Source: Candidatus Nitrospira neomarina
GTDB taxonomy: Bacteria; Nitrospirota; Nitrospiria; Nitrospirales; UBA8639
DNA: 64,000 nucleotides
Reading direction: 5' to 3'
Assembly (NCBI RefSeq): GCF_032051675.1
Contig: NZ_CP116968.1
Location: 2,480,001 to 2,544,000, forward strand
Of this stretch, positions 16,686 to 24,732 are shown one piece after another (position 1 is the first letter of the stretch; each line of letters starts with the position of its first letter). A program made the translations under genes and the position numbers. The notes beneath the pieces are model-generated. The model was given only the letters and a program-made list of their open reading frames with translations, was not told the DNA's origin and did no database searches.

Positions 16686-18128
16686 ATGGCAAGACCACTT
16701 GTAATCCTGTTAGGCCTCTTGGGGATTTTAGAACTGCTTGCGCCCCTTCTCCGGGCTGCTCCGGGACCGGACGTCACGCCTACGCCAAACCAGCAATCCC
16801 GATCGCTACATCTGGAAACCGTGCTCACACTCGTGGAAACCCAACATCCTCTTTTGCATGGAAGCCGGACGGAAAAACTGGAAGCGCAAGGCAAATTATT
16901 AAAAGCCATGGGAGCATTTGAACCGACCTTGGTCAATGATTGGGAATTGGAACGGCTCGTGAAAGACGGGCAGACCAAGAGTGTGGGGTTTAACGACACG
17001 CTGATCCAGGCCCGCCATCCCTGGGGAATTCAAGGGTTTGCAGGCTGGCGCACCGGTATCGGAGACGTAGAGGTGGCCGACCTTGGAGTTCAACGCACGA
17101 ATCAACCTCTCCTCGGTATCGTTTTGCCTCTCCTTCGGGGCTTGGGAACCAACCCCGAACGGGGCGAATTGGAAAAATCCAAACTCGCCGAACAGGAAGC
17201 GACCCTGAACATTCAACAAACACGTCAGGACCTGTATTTGGGTGCGGCGACGCAATTTTGGAAATGGGTCGGGTCAGGGAAGATTGTGGTACTGCAGCAG
17301 GAAGCCTTGGACGTGGCCAAGGCCCGTCTGCAGCAACTCACCCGTCAGGCTGCGGCAGGGGCTGTCGCAGAATTTGACGTCACTGAAGCCCACCAGGAAG
17401 TCCAACGTCGATTGGAAAACCTCATTAAGTCCAAACGGGAAGCCGAACAGGAACAGTTCAAACTGTCCCTGTTTACCTGGAACAATAATGCCCTTCTCTC
17501 CTTCGACCGGTATTCGATCCCTGAATTCCCGGCGTTCAATGCGTCAAGCCAGCAGGCAGGAGGAGATCCCGAAACCGAGCTGGCCCAACAGCGCCGACCC
17601 GAAATTCTTCAAGTGTCCCTTGAAGCCGCACGTAACAACATTGATCTTGGCGTGGCCAAAAACAACTTGCTCCCTGATCTTCGTGCGGAAGCCGAACCCA
17701 CACGCAAACCCGGAGAGTTTGTGCTGGGGCTGGGGTACCGATTTGGCGTGCAATTGAGTTTTCCATTTCTTCAACAGGACGCCACCGGCCAAAAGCTTCA
17801 ATTAGAGGCCAAGGCTGAACGATTAGTGTGGCTACAACGGTATCGGGTACAGCAGGTGGCCCTGGATATCGAAAACGCCCGCTCGGCCCTGGACCGGGCG
17901 AAAGAGCGCATAGAGGCGGCATCTCAATCCCTCGCCTATGCCCGTTCCCTGGTGAAGGGTGAACGAAAGCGCTTTCAAATGGGTGCCACGAATCTACTGT
18001 TTGTCAATCTCCGGGAGCGCAATGTGATCGAAGCCCAAATCATTCACATTCAGGCACAGGCCGAATATCAACAAGCCAAAGCTTTTTATTCATGGGCTAT
18101 CGGCGAATGGACGCAACCTGTAACCTGA
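16686..18128 (+). CDS. TolC-family outer membrane efflux protein
   Basis: The start at 16686 is supported by GGGAGGA a few bases upstream; the frame could extend to 16635 but then lacks a clean signal peptide. The 480-residue precursor begins with a signal peptide (MARPLVILLGLLGILELL). The rest is two TolC-type repeats rich in long helices, for example LYLGAATQFWKWVGSGKIVV, AKARLQQLTRQAAAGAVAEF and, in the second repeat, SLAYARSLVKGERKRFQMGA. It forms the trimeric outer-membrane duct of the HlyD-containing export complex. It ends 18 bases before the ABC gene. Confidence 0.9.
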   Translation: MARPLVILLGLLGILELLAPLLRAAPGPDVTPTPNQQSRSLHLETVLTLVETQHPLLHGSRTEKLEAQGKLLKAMGAFEPTLVNDWELERLVKDGQTKSVGFNDTLIQARHPWGIQGFAGWRTGIGDVEVADLGVQRTNQPLLGIVLPLLRGLGTNPERGELEKSKLAEQEATLNIQQTRQDLYLGAATQFWKWVGSGKIVVLQQEALDVAKARLQQLTRQAAAGAVAEFDVTEAHQEVQRRLENLIKSKREAEQEQFKLSLFTWNNNALLSFDRYSIPEFPAFNASSQQAGGDPETELAQQRRPEILQVSLEAARNNIDLGVAKNNLLPDLRAEAEPTRKPGEFVLGLGYRFGVQLSFPFLQQDATGQKLQLEAKAERLVWLQRYRVQQVALDIENARSALDRAKERIEAASQSLAYARSLVKGERKRFQMGATNLLFVNLRERNVIEAQIIHIQAQAEYQQAKAFYSWAIGEWTQPVT

Positions 18129-18146
18129 GGACGTCAAGGACACGCG

Positions 18147-19811
18147 ATGCACAATGGCTCTCCCCATTCCGAACGATCCTTGAATCAGGAAGTGCTTCAA
18201 CATGTGGCGACCTTTTTCAGACAGGAACGCCAAATCCTGCTCACGATCATCATGTATGCCTTGGCCGTGGGCCTCTTTTCCTTGATTGTTCCTGTCACCG
18301 TACAGGAACTGGTGAATACCTTCGCTTTCGCCATTCAACCAATCATGGTGGTCACCTTGGTCAGTATCATGGCCGGTATTCTTTTATTTGTCGGGATTTT
18401 CAAAGCCCTTCAATTTTTCGCCACGGATCTTCTTGAACGCCGTATCTTTGTCCGGTTCACTCTGGCCTTTGCGCGAACCTTGCCATCGATTCAGGAAACT
18501 CAATTTCGGAGTGAATACGCCAGCCGGTTTTTTGAAATTATCTTTATGCAGCGAGCCGTCGCCGCGTTATTGGTGGATCTGACCAATGTGGCAGTCGGAG
18601 GAGTCATCGGCATGACCTTGCTCGCCTTGTATCACCCGTATTTTCTTTTCTTTGATCTTCTCCTCTTGCTCGCGGTGGGCTTCATTGCCATATTGGGGCA
18701 CGGAGGACTCCAGGCTACCCTACACATGTCCGAGGCAAAATATGACACCTACCATTGGTTTCAGGAGATTGCCGACAACCTCAGCCATTTTAAATCCAGC
18801 CTGAGCCGCGACCTTATACTGCAAAAAGCCGATTCCCTGGCCCATACGTACGTCAATACCCGACAAGCGCGTTTTCGCATTCTTGTTCGACAATACATCG
18901 GATCCCTGCTCCTTCAGGTGATTCTGCACACCGGCCTGTTGGGCACGGCAGGCTGGTTGATGAGCCAGGGGCAACTGACGCTCGGTCAACTCGTCGCTGC
19001 GGAAGTCATTATTGCCACCCTCCTGTTAAATCTGGAATCGGTGATCAAACGCACGTATGTCATCTTTTATTTTTTAACGGCCTTGACCGAAATTCATCAT
19101 ATTTTTTCTCTCCCCAAGGATCAAAGACCGACAACTCAATTTGTCCAGCTTCCGGCCACTGGCTCACCACAAGGATTGGCACTTTCCATCTCCCATGTAC
19201 GGGGCCTGCCCCCCCCATGGCCACCTACGCTGGAACTTAACATGGACCTTGCCCCGAGTGAAAAATGGGCCATCGTCTGTGTCACGGAATCCCAACGGCT
19301 GACAGTGTCCAGGCTGCTGGCCGGATTGGATCATCCACCGCAAGGATCCATCCGGTACAATGGCATCGATGTCCGGGATCTCCACCCCGATGACGTCAAT
19401 GAAACCCGCGGCCTCGTCTTGAGTCGACATATGACCCTCTTTGAGGCCACCCTGATGGAAAATATCACCCTGAGACGAAAAAATCTGGCCACAGAAGATT
19501 TGTTGTGGGTTTTGGATTTGGTGGGCTTACAGGAGGAAATCGAACACATTCCTGACGGATTACAAGGTATGGTTCAGTACGGCGGAAAAAACTTTTCTCC
19601 AAGTCAAACGATTCAAATTTTATTGGCCCGTGCCCTGATCGCCCGTCCGAAATTGGTCATTATCGATGGGGGTCTTCATGAAATTTTTGCTTCCCGGAGG
19701 GAGTCAATTCTGAACGCGATTTGCGACACGAAATGTCCTTGGACCATTGTTATCGTTACTACCGATTCCAATATTAAAAAATTTGTGCAGCACAGTATTG
19801 TATTGGAATAA
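18147..19811 (+). CDS. ABC exporter-like protein with a catalytically degenerate nucleotide-binding domain
   Basis: A 554-residue half-transporter. Residues 30-320 form an ABC type-1 transmembrane domain with about six helices; no N-terminal C39 peptidase is present. Residues 345-554 align in layout with an ABC ATPase, but every motif is altered. The Walker A position reads CVTESQRLT (378-386) with no GxxGxGK[ST]. The Q-loop position reads LSRHMTLFEAT without Gln. The signature reads FSPSQ instead of LSGGQ. Walker B reads LVIIDGGLHEI with Gly in place of the catalytic Glu, and the H-loop reads VTTDS with no His. The frame is intact, so this looks like a maintained pseudo-ATPase. AAGGA precedes the ATG. 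It ends the operon. Confidence 0.9.
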   Translation: MHNGSPHSERSLNQEVLQHVATFFRQERQILLTIIMYALAVGLFSLIVPVTVQELVNTFAFAIQPIMVVTLVSIMAGILLFVGIFKALQFFATDLLERRIFVRFTLAFARTLPSIQETQFRSEYASRFFEIIFMQRAVAALLVDLTNVAVGGVIGMTLLALYHPYFLFFDLLLLLAVGFIAILGHGGLQATLHMSEAKYDTYHWFQEIADNLSHFKSSLSRDLILQKADSLAHTYVNTRQARFRILVRQYIGSLLLQVILHTGLLGTAGWLMSQGQLTLGQLVAAEVIIATLLLNLESVIKRTYVIFYFLTALTEIHHIFSLPKDQRPTTQFVQLPATGSPQGLALSISHVRGLPPPWPPTLELNMDLAPSEKWAIVCVTESQRLTVSRLLAGLDHPPQGSIRYNGIDVRDLHPDDVNETRGLVLSRHMTLFEATLMENITLRRKNLATEDLLWVLDLVGLQEEIEHIPDGLQGMVQYGGKNFSPSQTIQILLARALIARPKLVIIDGGLHEIFASRRESILNAICDTKCPWTIVIVTTDSNIKKFVQHSIVLE

Positions 19812-20256
19812 CAGGTGGTTCTTAGGAAAATCTTAATTAACCCAAATCGTTCAGGCTGATGATTACCAAAGAAGCTGATTTTTTATGTATCGGCAGACAT
19901 CCGGCAGGTCAAGTGGCCGCCGTTCAAGTAACCTAAATGGGATTGCGGGTTGGTCATTTGAAAGCACCGGGTAGTAAAAAGTTCCTGTATCGATTCGGGA
20001 GCGGTTTCCAACAAAACATTCCAAGAGGCGTTCTAGGCTTTGAAGCCACCCATTCCCGGAAATGTTTCTTTGGAGCTTCGTTCGATTTCTCCTGCTACCT
20101 GGGAGAATAGTTGAACAAGAATAGTTCCTTTTGTCAGACCCGAATCCCCGATTGTCGAAACCCAATTGTCACGAAGTAATGTCACCCTGGTGTCGGGCGA
20201 CGCATGTTTTAAGAAATCCAATTCGTCAGGCTTAAGAATCAGCATAGCTGAATGAT
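19812..20256. other. Intergenic region after the ABC gene
   Basis: No clear terminator is visible after the ABC stop. The right part holds a minus-strand frame (20033-20245) listed separately. The remainder (19812-20032) shows nothing recognisable. Confidence 0.35.
20033..20245 (-). CDS. Possible small protein, divergent from thioredoxin
   Basis: From an ATG at 20245 this frame encodes 70 residues of ordinary protein-like composition (LILKPDELDFLKHASPDTR, KGTILVQLFSQVAGEIERSS). It points away from the thioredoxin gene with 11 bases between the two starts. No ribosome site and no family were recognised. It could be a real small gene or chance. Confidence 0.25.
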   Translation of the reverse strand: MLILKPDELDFLKHASPDTRVTLLRDNWVSTIGDSGLTKGTILVQLFSQVAGEIERSSKETFPGMGGFKA

Positions 20257-20592
20257 ATGATTGCAAACATTGAAGACCGCGAATTTGATGGGATAATCGA
20301 AAGGTCGACCGTGCCGGTTTTGGTGGAATTTTGGCAACCAGGCTGTGGACATTGCCACGCTCTGGCCAAAGAATTGGAGCACATCCAGGAAGATCTTGGG
20401 AAACGCCTTCTCATTCTCGCAATGAACGTTCAGGAGAATTTCCTCATTCCCGGCGAATTAGAGATTCAATCTCTTCCCACCTTAGCCCTATTTGTGAATG
20501 GGGAATTCAAGCAATTCATTGGTGGAGTCGGCAAGAAAGACCAGATCCTCGAGCAAGTCTTTCCTTGGCTTGAAGATTCACACCCGGGCTAA
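20257..20592 (+). CDS. Thioredoxin-family protein
   Basis: A 111-residue single-domain thioredoxin fold. VLVEFWQPGCGHCHALAKEL carries the redox pair Cys30-Gly-His-Cys33, and LEIQSLPTLALFVNG contains the cis-proline loop. The active site is CGHC, as in protein disulfide isomerases, rather than the CGPC of housekeeping thioredoxins, which usually gives a more oxidising couple. There is no signal peptide, so it is probably cytoplasmic. No strong ribosome site precedes the ATG. It lies near a lipoprotein glutathione peroxidase and may reduce it or related peroxidases; that link is inferred. Confidence 0.85.
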   Translation: MIANIEDREFDGIIERSTVPVLVEFWQPGCGHCHALAKELEHIQEDLGKRLLILAMNVQENFLIPGELEIQSLPTLALFVNGEFKQFIGGVGKKDQILEQVFPWLEDSHPG

Positions 20593-21145
20593 AGGTTAAT
20601 GGAAATTTTCACCGATGCTTACAAAACGACGTACATCAGAAAGGCTCCACACTTGCCTGGTCCTTGCCTGGCTCATACCTATGAAAGATTCCTTCCTTCA
20701 CCTTGCCTGTCTCCATCCTCTTACATAGCCTCTCTTCACGGGAAATTGTCTAATGTTTCATTCTTTTCCTTACACACCGGAAAAACTAAAACGATATGAT
20801 ATTTAAAACGGCATTTATCCTTATTGAAAACATTGGTTCCTGAATCAAACTGTCATGACAGGGGGGAAACGGATTCTGATGATCGATGGGTAAGATTTCC
20901 GGGTTTGCTTTTTTGCGAAAACTTGTTTCTGGAGGGGTCACTCACTCGATTGGTCTGTATGAAAGTTTTCAACCTCCGATGTCTTCGCCTTTCCCTCGAA
21001 CCCTGTCTGTGATTATTAGGAAAAGGTCCGATTACATGATGCCACTGTTGACATTTTCATCCAGGCCATTTGCCCTGACCTGAAATTGAGGATTACACTG
21101 GAGTCAGAGTAGGTCGGATTGTCGATCATTTGAGGAGGATCTAAC
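20593..21145. other. Intergenic region upstream of glutathione peroxidase
   Basis: About 550 bases with only short frames lacking ribosome sites and family resemblance. It is T/C-rich at 20640-20760. Nothing structured was recognised. The promoter for the peroxidase gene should lie at its right end. Confidence 0.35.
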
Positions 21146-21820
21146 ATGCCATACTCCAATTCATTCGCTCCGCGTTATGCACTATTAGCCAGCTTGAGCG
21201 GTCTGATAGCCTTTGGCGGATGTGGCCAAGACTATACCACCTCATTAGGGGAAGCCGTTGCCAATGAACCTCCACCTCAAGTAAGCCCTTCAGACCAACA
21301 ATCATCAACATTTGATATCACAAAGACTAAGCGGGCAGCACAATTATACGACTTCACCATGGAAGATATTGAGAATAAACCACGCTCTCTCAACGAGTTC
21401 AAAGGACAGGTCGTTATGATCGTAAATACGGCAAGCTTTTGTGGAAATACGCCGCAATACGCCGGACTGCAAACGTTATATGAACGTTACCGTGATCAGG
21501 GATTTACGATTCTGGCCTTTCCCGCGAATGACTTTGGCAAACAGGAACCTGGAGACAACAAGGAAATCGCGGAATTTTGCTATACAAAGTATTCCTTGGA
21601 ATTTCCGTTGTTTAGCAAAATCACTGTGCTGGGAGAACAGAAGCATCCCCTCTATCGTTATCTCACCGAAGACACCAACTTTAAAGGTGAGATCACATGG
21701 AATTTTCAAAAATTCCTTATCAACCGAAAAGGAACTGTCATTGCCCGGTATGATCCTCGACAGAAGCCACTGTCGCCAGCAATCGTGAACGATATAGAAA
21801 ACACCTTACAATCTTCTTAA
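21146..21820 (+). CDS. Glutathione-peroxidase-family lipoprotein
   Basis: The start has GAGGAGGAT upstream. The 224-residue precursor carries a lipoprotein signal ending in FGGC (Cys26). The peroxidase domain (about 65-222) has the catalytic NTASFCGNTPQY with Cys99, FPANDFGKQEP with the conserved Gln, and WNFQKFL with the catalytic Trp. The Cys-type enzymes usually use thioredoxin rather than glutathione to reduce lipid and hydrogen peroxides. Membrane attachment through the lipid anchor would place it on the periplasmic face, where it could protect unsaturated or modified lipids made by the upstream operon. Confidence 0.92.
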   Translation: MPYSNSFAPRYALLASLSGLIAFGGCGQDYTTSLGEAVANEPPPQVSPSDQQSSTFDITKTKRAAQLYDFTMEDIENKPRSLNEFKGQVVMIVNTASFCGNTPQYAGLQTLYERYRDQGFTILAFPANDFGKQEPGDNKEIAEFCYTKYSLEFPLFSKITVLGEQKHPLYRYLTEDTNFKGEITWNFQKFLINRKGTVIARYDPRQKPLSPAIVNDIENTLQSS

Positions 21821-21844
21821 ATCTAAGATCGTTTCTTAATATTA

Positions 21845-22339
21845 TTGCTACTCATAGAACCAATCATTGCTGAACAAAAGTGTATTCCCAATTGTGAGCA
21901 AATTTCCTTCGTTGGACTCTTTTTTTTGGAGATGATTGTTCAGAAACATCCGTTCCGATCTTTCCTGAGCCAGGGACGGGATATCCAAATGTTTGGGATG
22001 CTTTTATTCCTGGCAGGCACCTTGGATTTAGTGTGGATAGCAAGCTACCCTCACTATGCACTCAAGGTTTTCGGAACTACATTTAGCGGATGGGCAGGAG
22101 AATTTGTGAAATACCAACACCCGTTTATCCATTGGGTATTGGGATATGGTTTTTTGAAAAAAACCTTATGGGCATTCTGGGGTTACTTACTCTATCTTGG
22201 TCTCGGCTGCCTCAGTGAGTTGACAACCCAAGTAATCGAAGGATTCCATTCCACCCGGACAACCATGATTCTAGTCAGCCTGATCTTTGGAGGTTACATT
22301 TTCCTACGTCGTGATGTGTTTCTGTCTTCTGCCCCCTAA
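21845..22339 (+). CDS. Small polytopic membrane protein of unknown function
   Basis: The frame begins with TTG at 21845, but ATG codons at 21932 and 21989 are equally plausible starts; the last puts a hydrophobic helix at the N-terminus. Up to 164 residues with about three or four transmembrane segments (MLLFLAGTLDLVWIASYP, FWGYLLYLGLGCLSE, TMILVSLIFGGYIFL). No family was recognised. It follows the peroxidase gene by a few bases (if TTG) or 110 bases (if 21932). Confidence 0.5.
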   Translation: MLLIEPIIAEQKCIPNCEQISFVGLFFLEMIVQKHPFRSFLSQGRDIQMFGMLLFLAGTLDLVWIASYPHYALKVFGTTFSGWAGEFVKYQHPFIHWVLGYGFLKKTLWAFWGYLLYLGLGCLSELTTQVIEGFHSTRTTMILVSLIFGGYIFLRRDVFLSSAP

Positions 22340-22459
22340 AAGATAATTTAGGCTATTTCAATCAAGTGGCACCAATTCCAACATGATCATATTATAATTG
22401 GAAGGCAGTCCAAACCAGGGACAGAAATTTGAAAGGTTAGAAAGGGAAGACGTCCGAAG

Positions 22460-22573
22460 ATGACTGATTCTATTGAATATGTGTTCTTAAAGGAAACAAT
22501 GGAGGAAGTAATAGGTAATCACACGAATGAGGAGAAAAAAGCAGAATTAGAAAAAAAAGAAAAATCTAGATGA
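22460..22573 (+). CDS. Possible 37-residue charged peptide
   Basis: ATG at 22460 opens a short frame of mostly charged residues ending in a Lys/Glu run (KKAELEKKEKSR). A GGGA lies about 14 bases upstream. It overlaps the end of the minus-strand kinase gene by eight bases. No resemblance to a known family; it may be chance. Confidence 0.15.
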   Translation: MTDSIEYVFLKETMEEVIGNHTNEEKKAELEKKEKSR

Positions 22574-23342
22574 ATTTATAAAGAGATTCTGGGATATATA
22601 AATGCCTTTTCGTAAATACCATGCCAAGAAGATTTCCTTCCTGCATAAGAATCTGATCTCTGACTTTTTTTGCGACAGCTGAACGGGTTCGTTCGGCTTC
22701 AACTACCAGCACAATACCATCAACCGTTTCACAAAGTGCCAAACTATCTGCTGTGACATTGGCCGGAGAAGAATCTATGAGTATGAGGGAAAACTGTTCA
22801 CGAACAATTTTCCACATATCAGTAGGATTGTAAAAAGTGCGTGTCGTAAGAGCCGACTGAACTTTAGAAGATAATGTAGCTAGAAAAAGATTTGATTGTT
22901 CAACCTGAGAAACGACACCCTCAAGCGCTTTCCCATCTTTTAATACATGATCCAAAGGGGTTTTAGCTTCGATCCCGAATGCCTGATACTGACAAGGCTG
23001 CATAAGATCAGCTTCGACAAGAAGAACCGGCTTATTGCTGTGCTGAGAGGAAACCAGAGCAAATTCCCGAACGAGGGTGGAGGTGCCTTCTCCCCTTCTT
23101 GACCCGATAAACTGAATGACGTTTTTGTCAGGACTTGGAAGTAGTGCAGCAATATTTTGTGCCATGACCATCAATTCGGATTCGTTATAAAGCCTTGGAC
23201 AAGACGTGGTATTTCTAACTTGTAATAAAGAAGGAGACGGGATCGACACAGAAGGAACTTCAATTGGCTCCTTTTTTGTTTCATTGCCGGTAGCCAGCTT
23301 TTCTCCATACGCAATCTGCAGAGCATCGTAAATTTTACTCAT
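22566..23342 (-). CDS. BY-kinase-like/CpsD-type ATPase with altered P-loop
   Basis: A 258-residue MinD/ParA-like protein of the kind that partners Wzz/GumC proteins in exopolysaccharide assembly. The P-loop reads FIGSRRGEGTSTL, where the usual Lys of GEGKST is Thr87. Walker A' reads VLLVEADLMQP (Glu110 in place of the first Asp), and Walker B reads LILIDSSPANV. The usual C-terminal tyrosine cluster is absent; only one Tyr pair is near the end. Loss of the lysine suggests weak or absent kinase activity, so it may be a regulatory or structural partner. It is last in the assembly operon, ten bases after the ExeA-like gene. Confidence 0.82.
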   Translation of the reverse strand: MSKIYDALQIAYGEKLATGNETKKEPIEVPSVSIPSPSLLQVRNTTSCPRLYNESELMVMAQNIAALLPSPDKNVIQFIGSRRGEGTSTLVREFALVSSQHSNKPVLLVEADLMQPCQYQAFGIEAKTPLDHVLKDGKALEGVVSQVEQSNLFLATLSSKVQSALTTRTFYNPTDMWKIVREQFSLILIDSSPANVTADSLALCETVDGIVLVVEAERTRSAVAKKVRDQILMQEGNLLGMVFTKRHLYIPESLYKFI

Positions 23343-23351
23343 AATGTTGTC

Positions 23352-24716
23352 TTACTCTTTCACGTACTCAGGTAACACTATTTTTTGACCTGGAAGAATA
23401 ATATCCGGATCGCTGATTTGTGGGTTATGCCGACGGAGCCATTCCACATACTGCCGGCTTGAGGACCCATAGGCTTCATTGGCAATTTGACTCAGATTAT
23501 CCCCTTCCTTGACCGACCTGGTAATTGATGAACCCTGGCTTGGCTTTGAAGGTACTTCCCTGTGATCCCTGAGTGTACCATCAGACTTGGAGGTTCCTAT
23601 TACCTTTTCGACGGATTTTTTCGTCATACCGGAATCCACTCTTCCTTCATCCGCATGAGAAATGGGTCTTTCAATTTGAGAGACAGATGACGCCATAGGG
23701 ATAGACTGCTCTTCAAGTTGACCTATGTTTTCCTGAGACATTTTTTCAGAGGAGGTCGCCCTCGCATTCTGGCTGTCACGTTCGCTCAGGCCTATTTGGG
23801 ATACTCCCACGTTTCCAGGAAGGAATATCGGGCTTAATAAAAAAGCCCCAATTGCCAAAAGTATGACCACCGCAACACCGACCGCCCACTTCACAAGATA
23901 AGATGAACGGGAACCTTCCATGTCAGCAAGGATTTCCCGCACCTCGCTTACAGAAACGGGTTTTTGTTGCCTGCCATATCCAGTGATCAGGGCGTTATCG
24001 CAAAGAATATTAATTCTTCGTGGAATGCCCTGAGCCTCGCGAATAATCAGTTTCATGGCTCCTTGCGTAAATAAAGGCGTACCGGTGGATGAAGACAGTG
24101 CAATCCGATGTTCAATATAAGCTTGGCTCTCTTTCGGCTGCAACGGCTGTATCGTTGCACGAAGGGCAATGCGCTGGTTCAAAGACTTCAAGGTAGGATG
24201 ATTCAGTAATGTTGTTAATTCTGGCTGCCCGATTAAAACAATTTGGATGAGCTTGTCTGTGGATGTTTCCAAATTAGAGAGCAGCCGTAACTGCTCCAAT
24301 GTTTTAACCGGCATATTTTGAGCTTCGTCAATGACCAGCACCACCGTGCTGTCCGACCGGTATTCCTGAATCAATGCTTCCTGAAGTTGATTGACCATCT
24401 CCGCCGAATCATCCTGAGACGGAACAAGGTCAAGGCTTCGAAATATGTCGGTCAGAAGCCCATGAAATGACAAAACTGGATTAAGAATGTAGACTGTTTT
24501 TTGTTTTCGGTCACTCGTCTTTTCAAGATACGCACGAATAATCGTCGTTTTTCCTACGCCGACCTCGCCATAAATGGCGACAAAACCTTTTCTTCTCTCA
24601 ATTCCATAAATAATAGCCCCCATCGCTTCCTTATGGCTGGGGCTTAGATAAAGGAAATTTGGGTCAGGAGTAGTATGAAATGGTTCTTTTTTGAGACCGT
24701 AAAACGCTAAATACAT
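23352..24716 (-). CDS. ExeA-like AAA+ ATPase with transmembrane segment and LysM domain
   Basis: The 454-residue protein has the ExeA/GspA-like start (YLAFYGLKKEPFHTTPDP), Walker A GEVGVGKTT, Walker B VVLVIDEAQN and arginine-rich sensor regions. Around residues 275-297 is a transmembrane helix (WAVGVAVVILLAIGAFLL). A low-complexity linker follows, then a C-terminal LysM domain (VKEGDNLSQIANEAYG to PGQKIVLPEYVKE) that would bind peptidoglycan in the periplasm. In XrtA/PEP-CTERM-type EPS loci a similar ATPase accompanies Wzz and kinase genes. It probably links cytoplasmic ATP use to a cell-wall-anchored export site. It is 16 bases downstream of the Wzz gene. Confidence 0.9.
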   Translation of the reverse strand: MYLAFYGLKKEPFHTTPDPNFLYLSPSHKEAMGAIIYGIERRKGFVAIYGEVGVGKTTIIRAYLEKTSDRKQKTVYILNPVLSFHGLLTDIFRSLDLVPSQDDSAEMVNQLQEALIQEYRSDSTVVLVIDEAQNMPVKTLEQLRLLSNLETSTDKLIQIVLIGQPELTTLLNHPTLKSLNQRIALRATIQPLQPKESQAYIEHRIALSSSTGTPLFTQGAMKLIIREAQGIPRRINILCDNALITGYGRQQKPVSVSEVREILADMEGSRSSYLVKWAVGVAVVILLAIGAFLLSPIFLPGNVGVSQIGLSERDSQNARATSSEKMSQENIGQLEEQSIPMASSVSQIERPISHADEGRVDSGMTKKSVEKVIGTSKSDGTLRDHREVPSKPSQGSSITRSVKEGDNLSQIANEAYGSSSRQYVEWLRRHNPQISDPDIILPGQKIVLPEYVKE

Positions 24717-24732
24717 AGTGATAATTTTCTGC

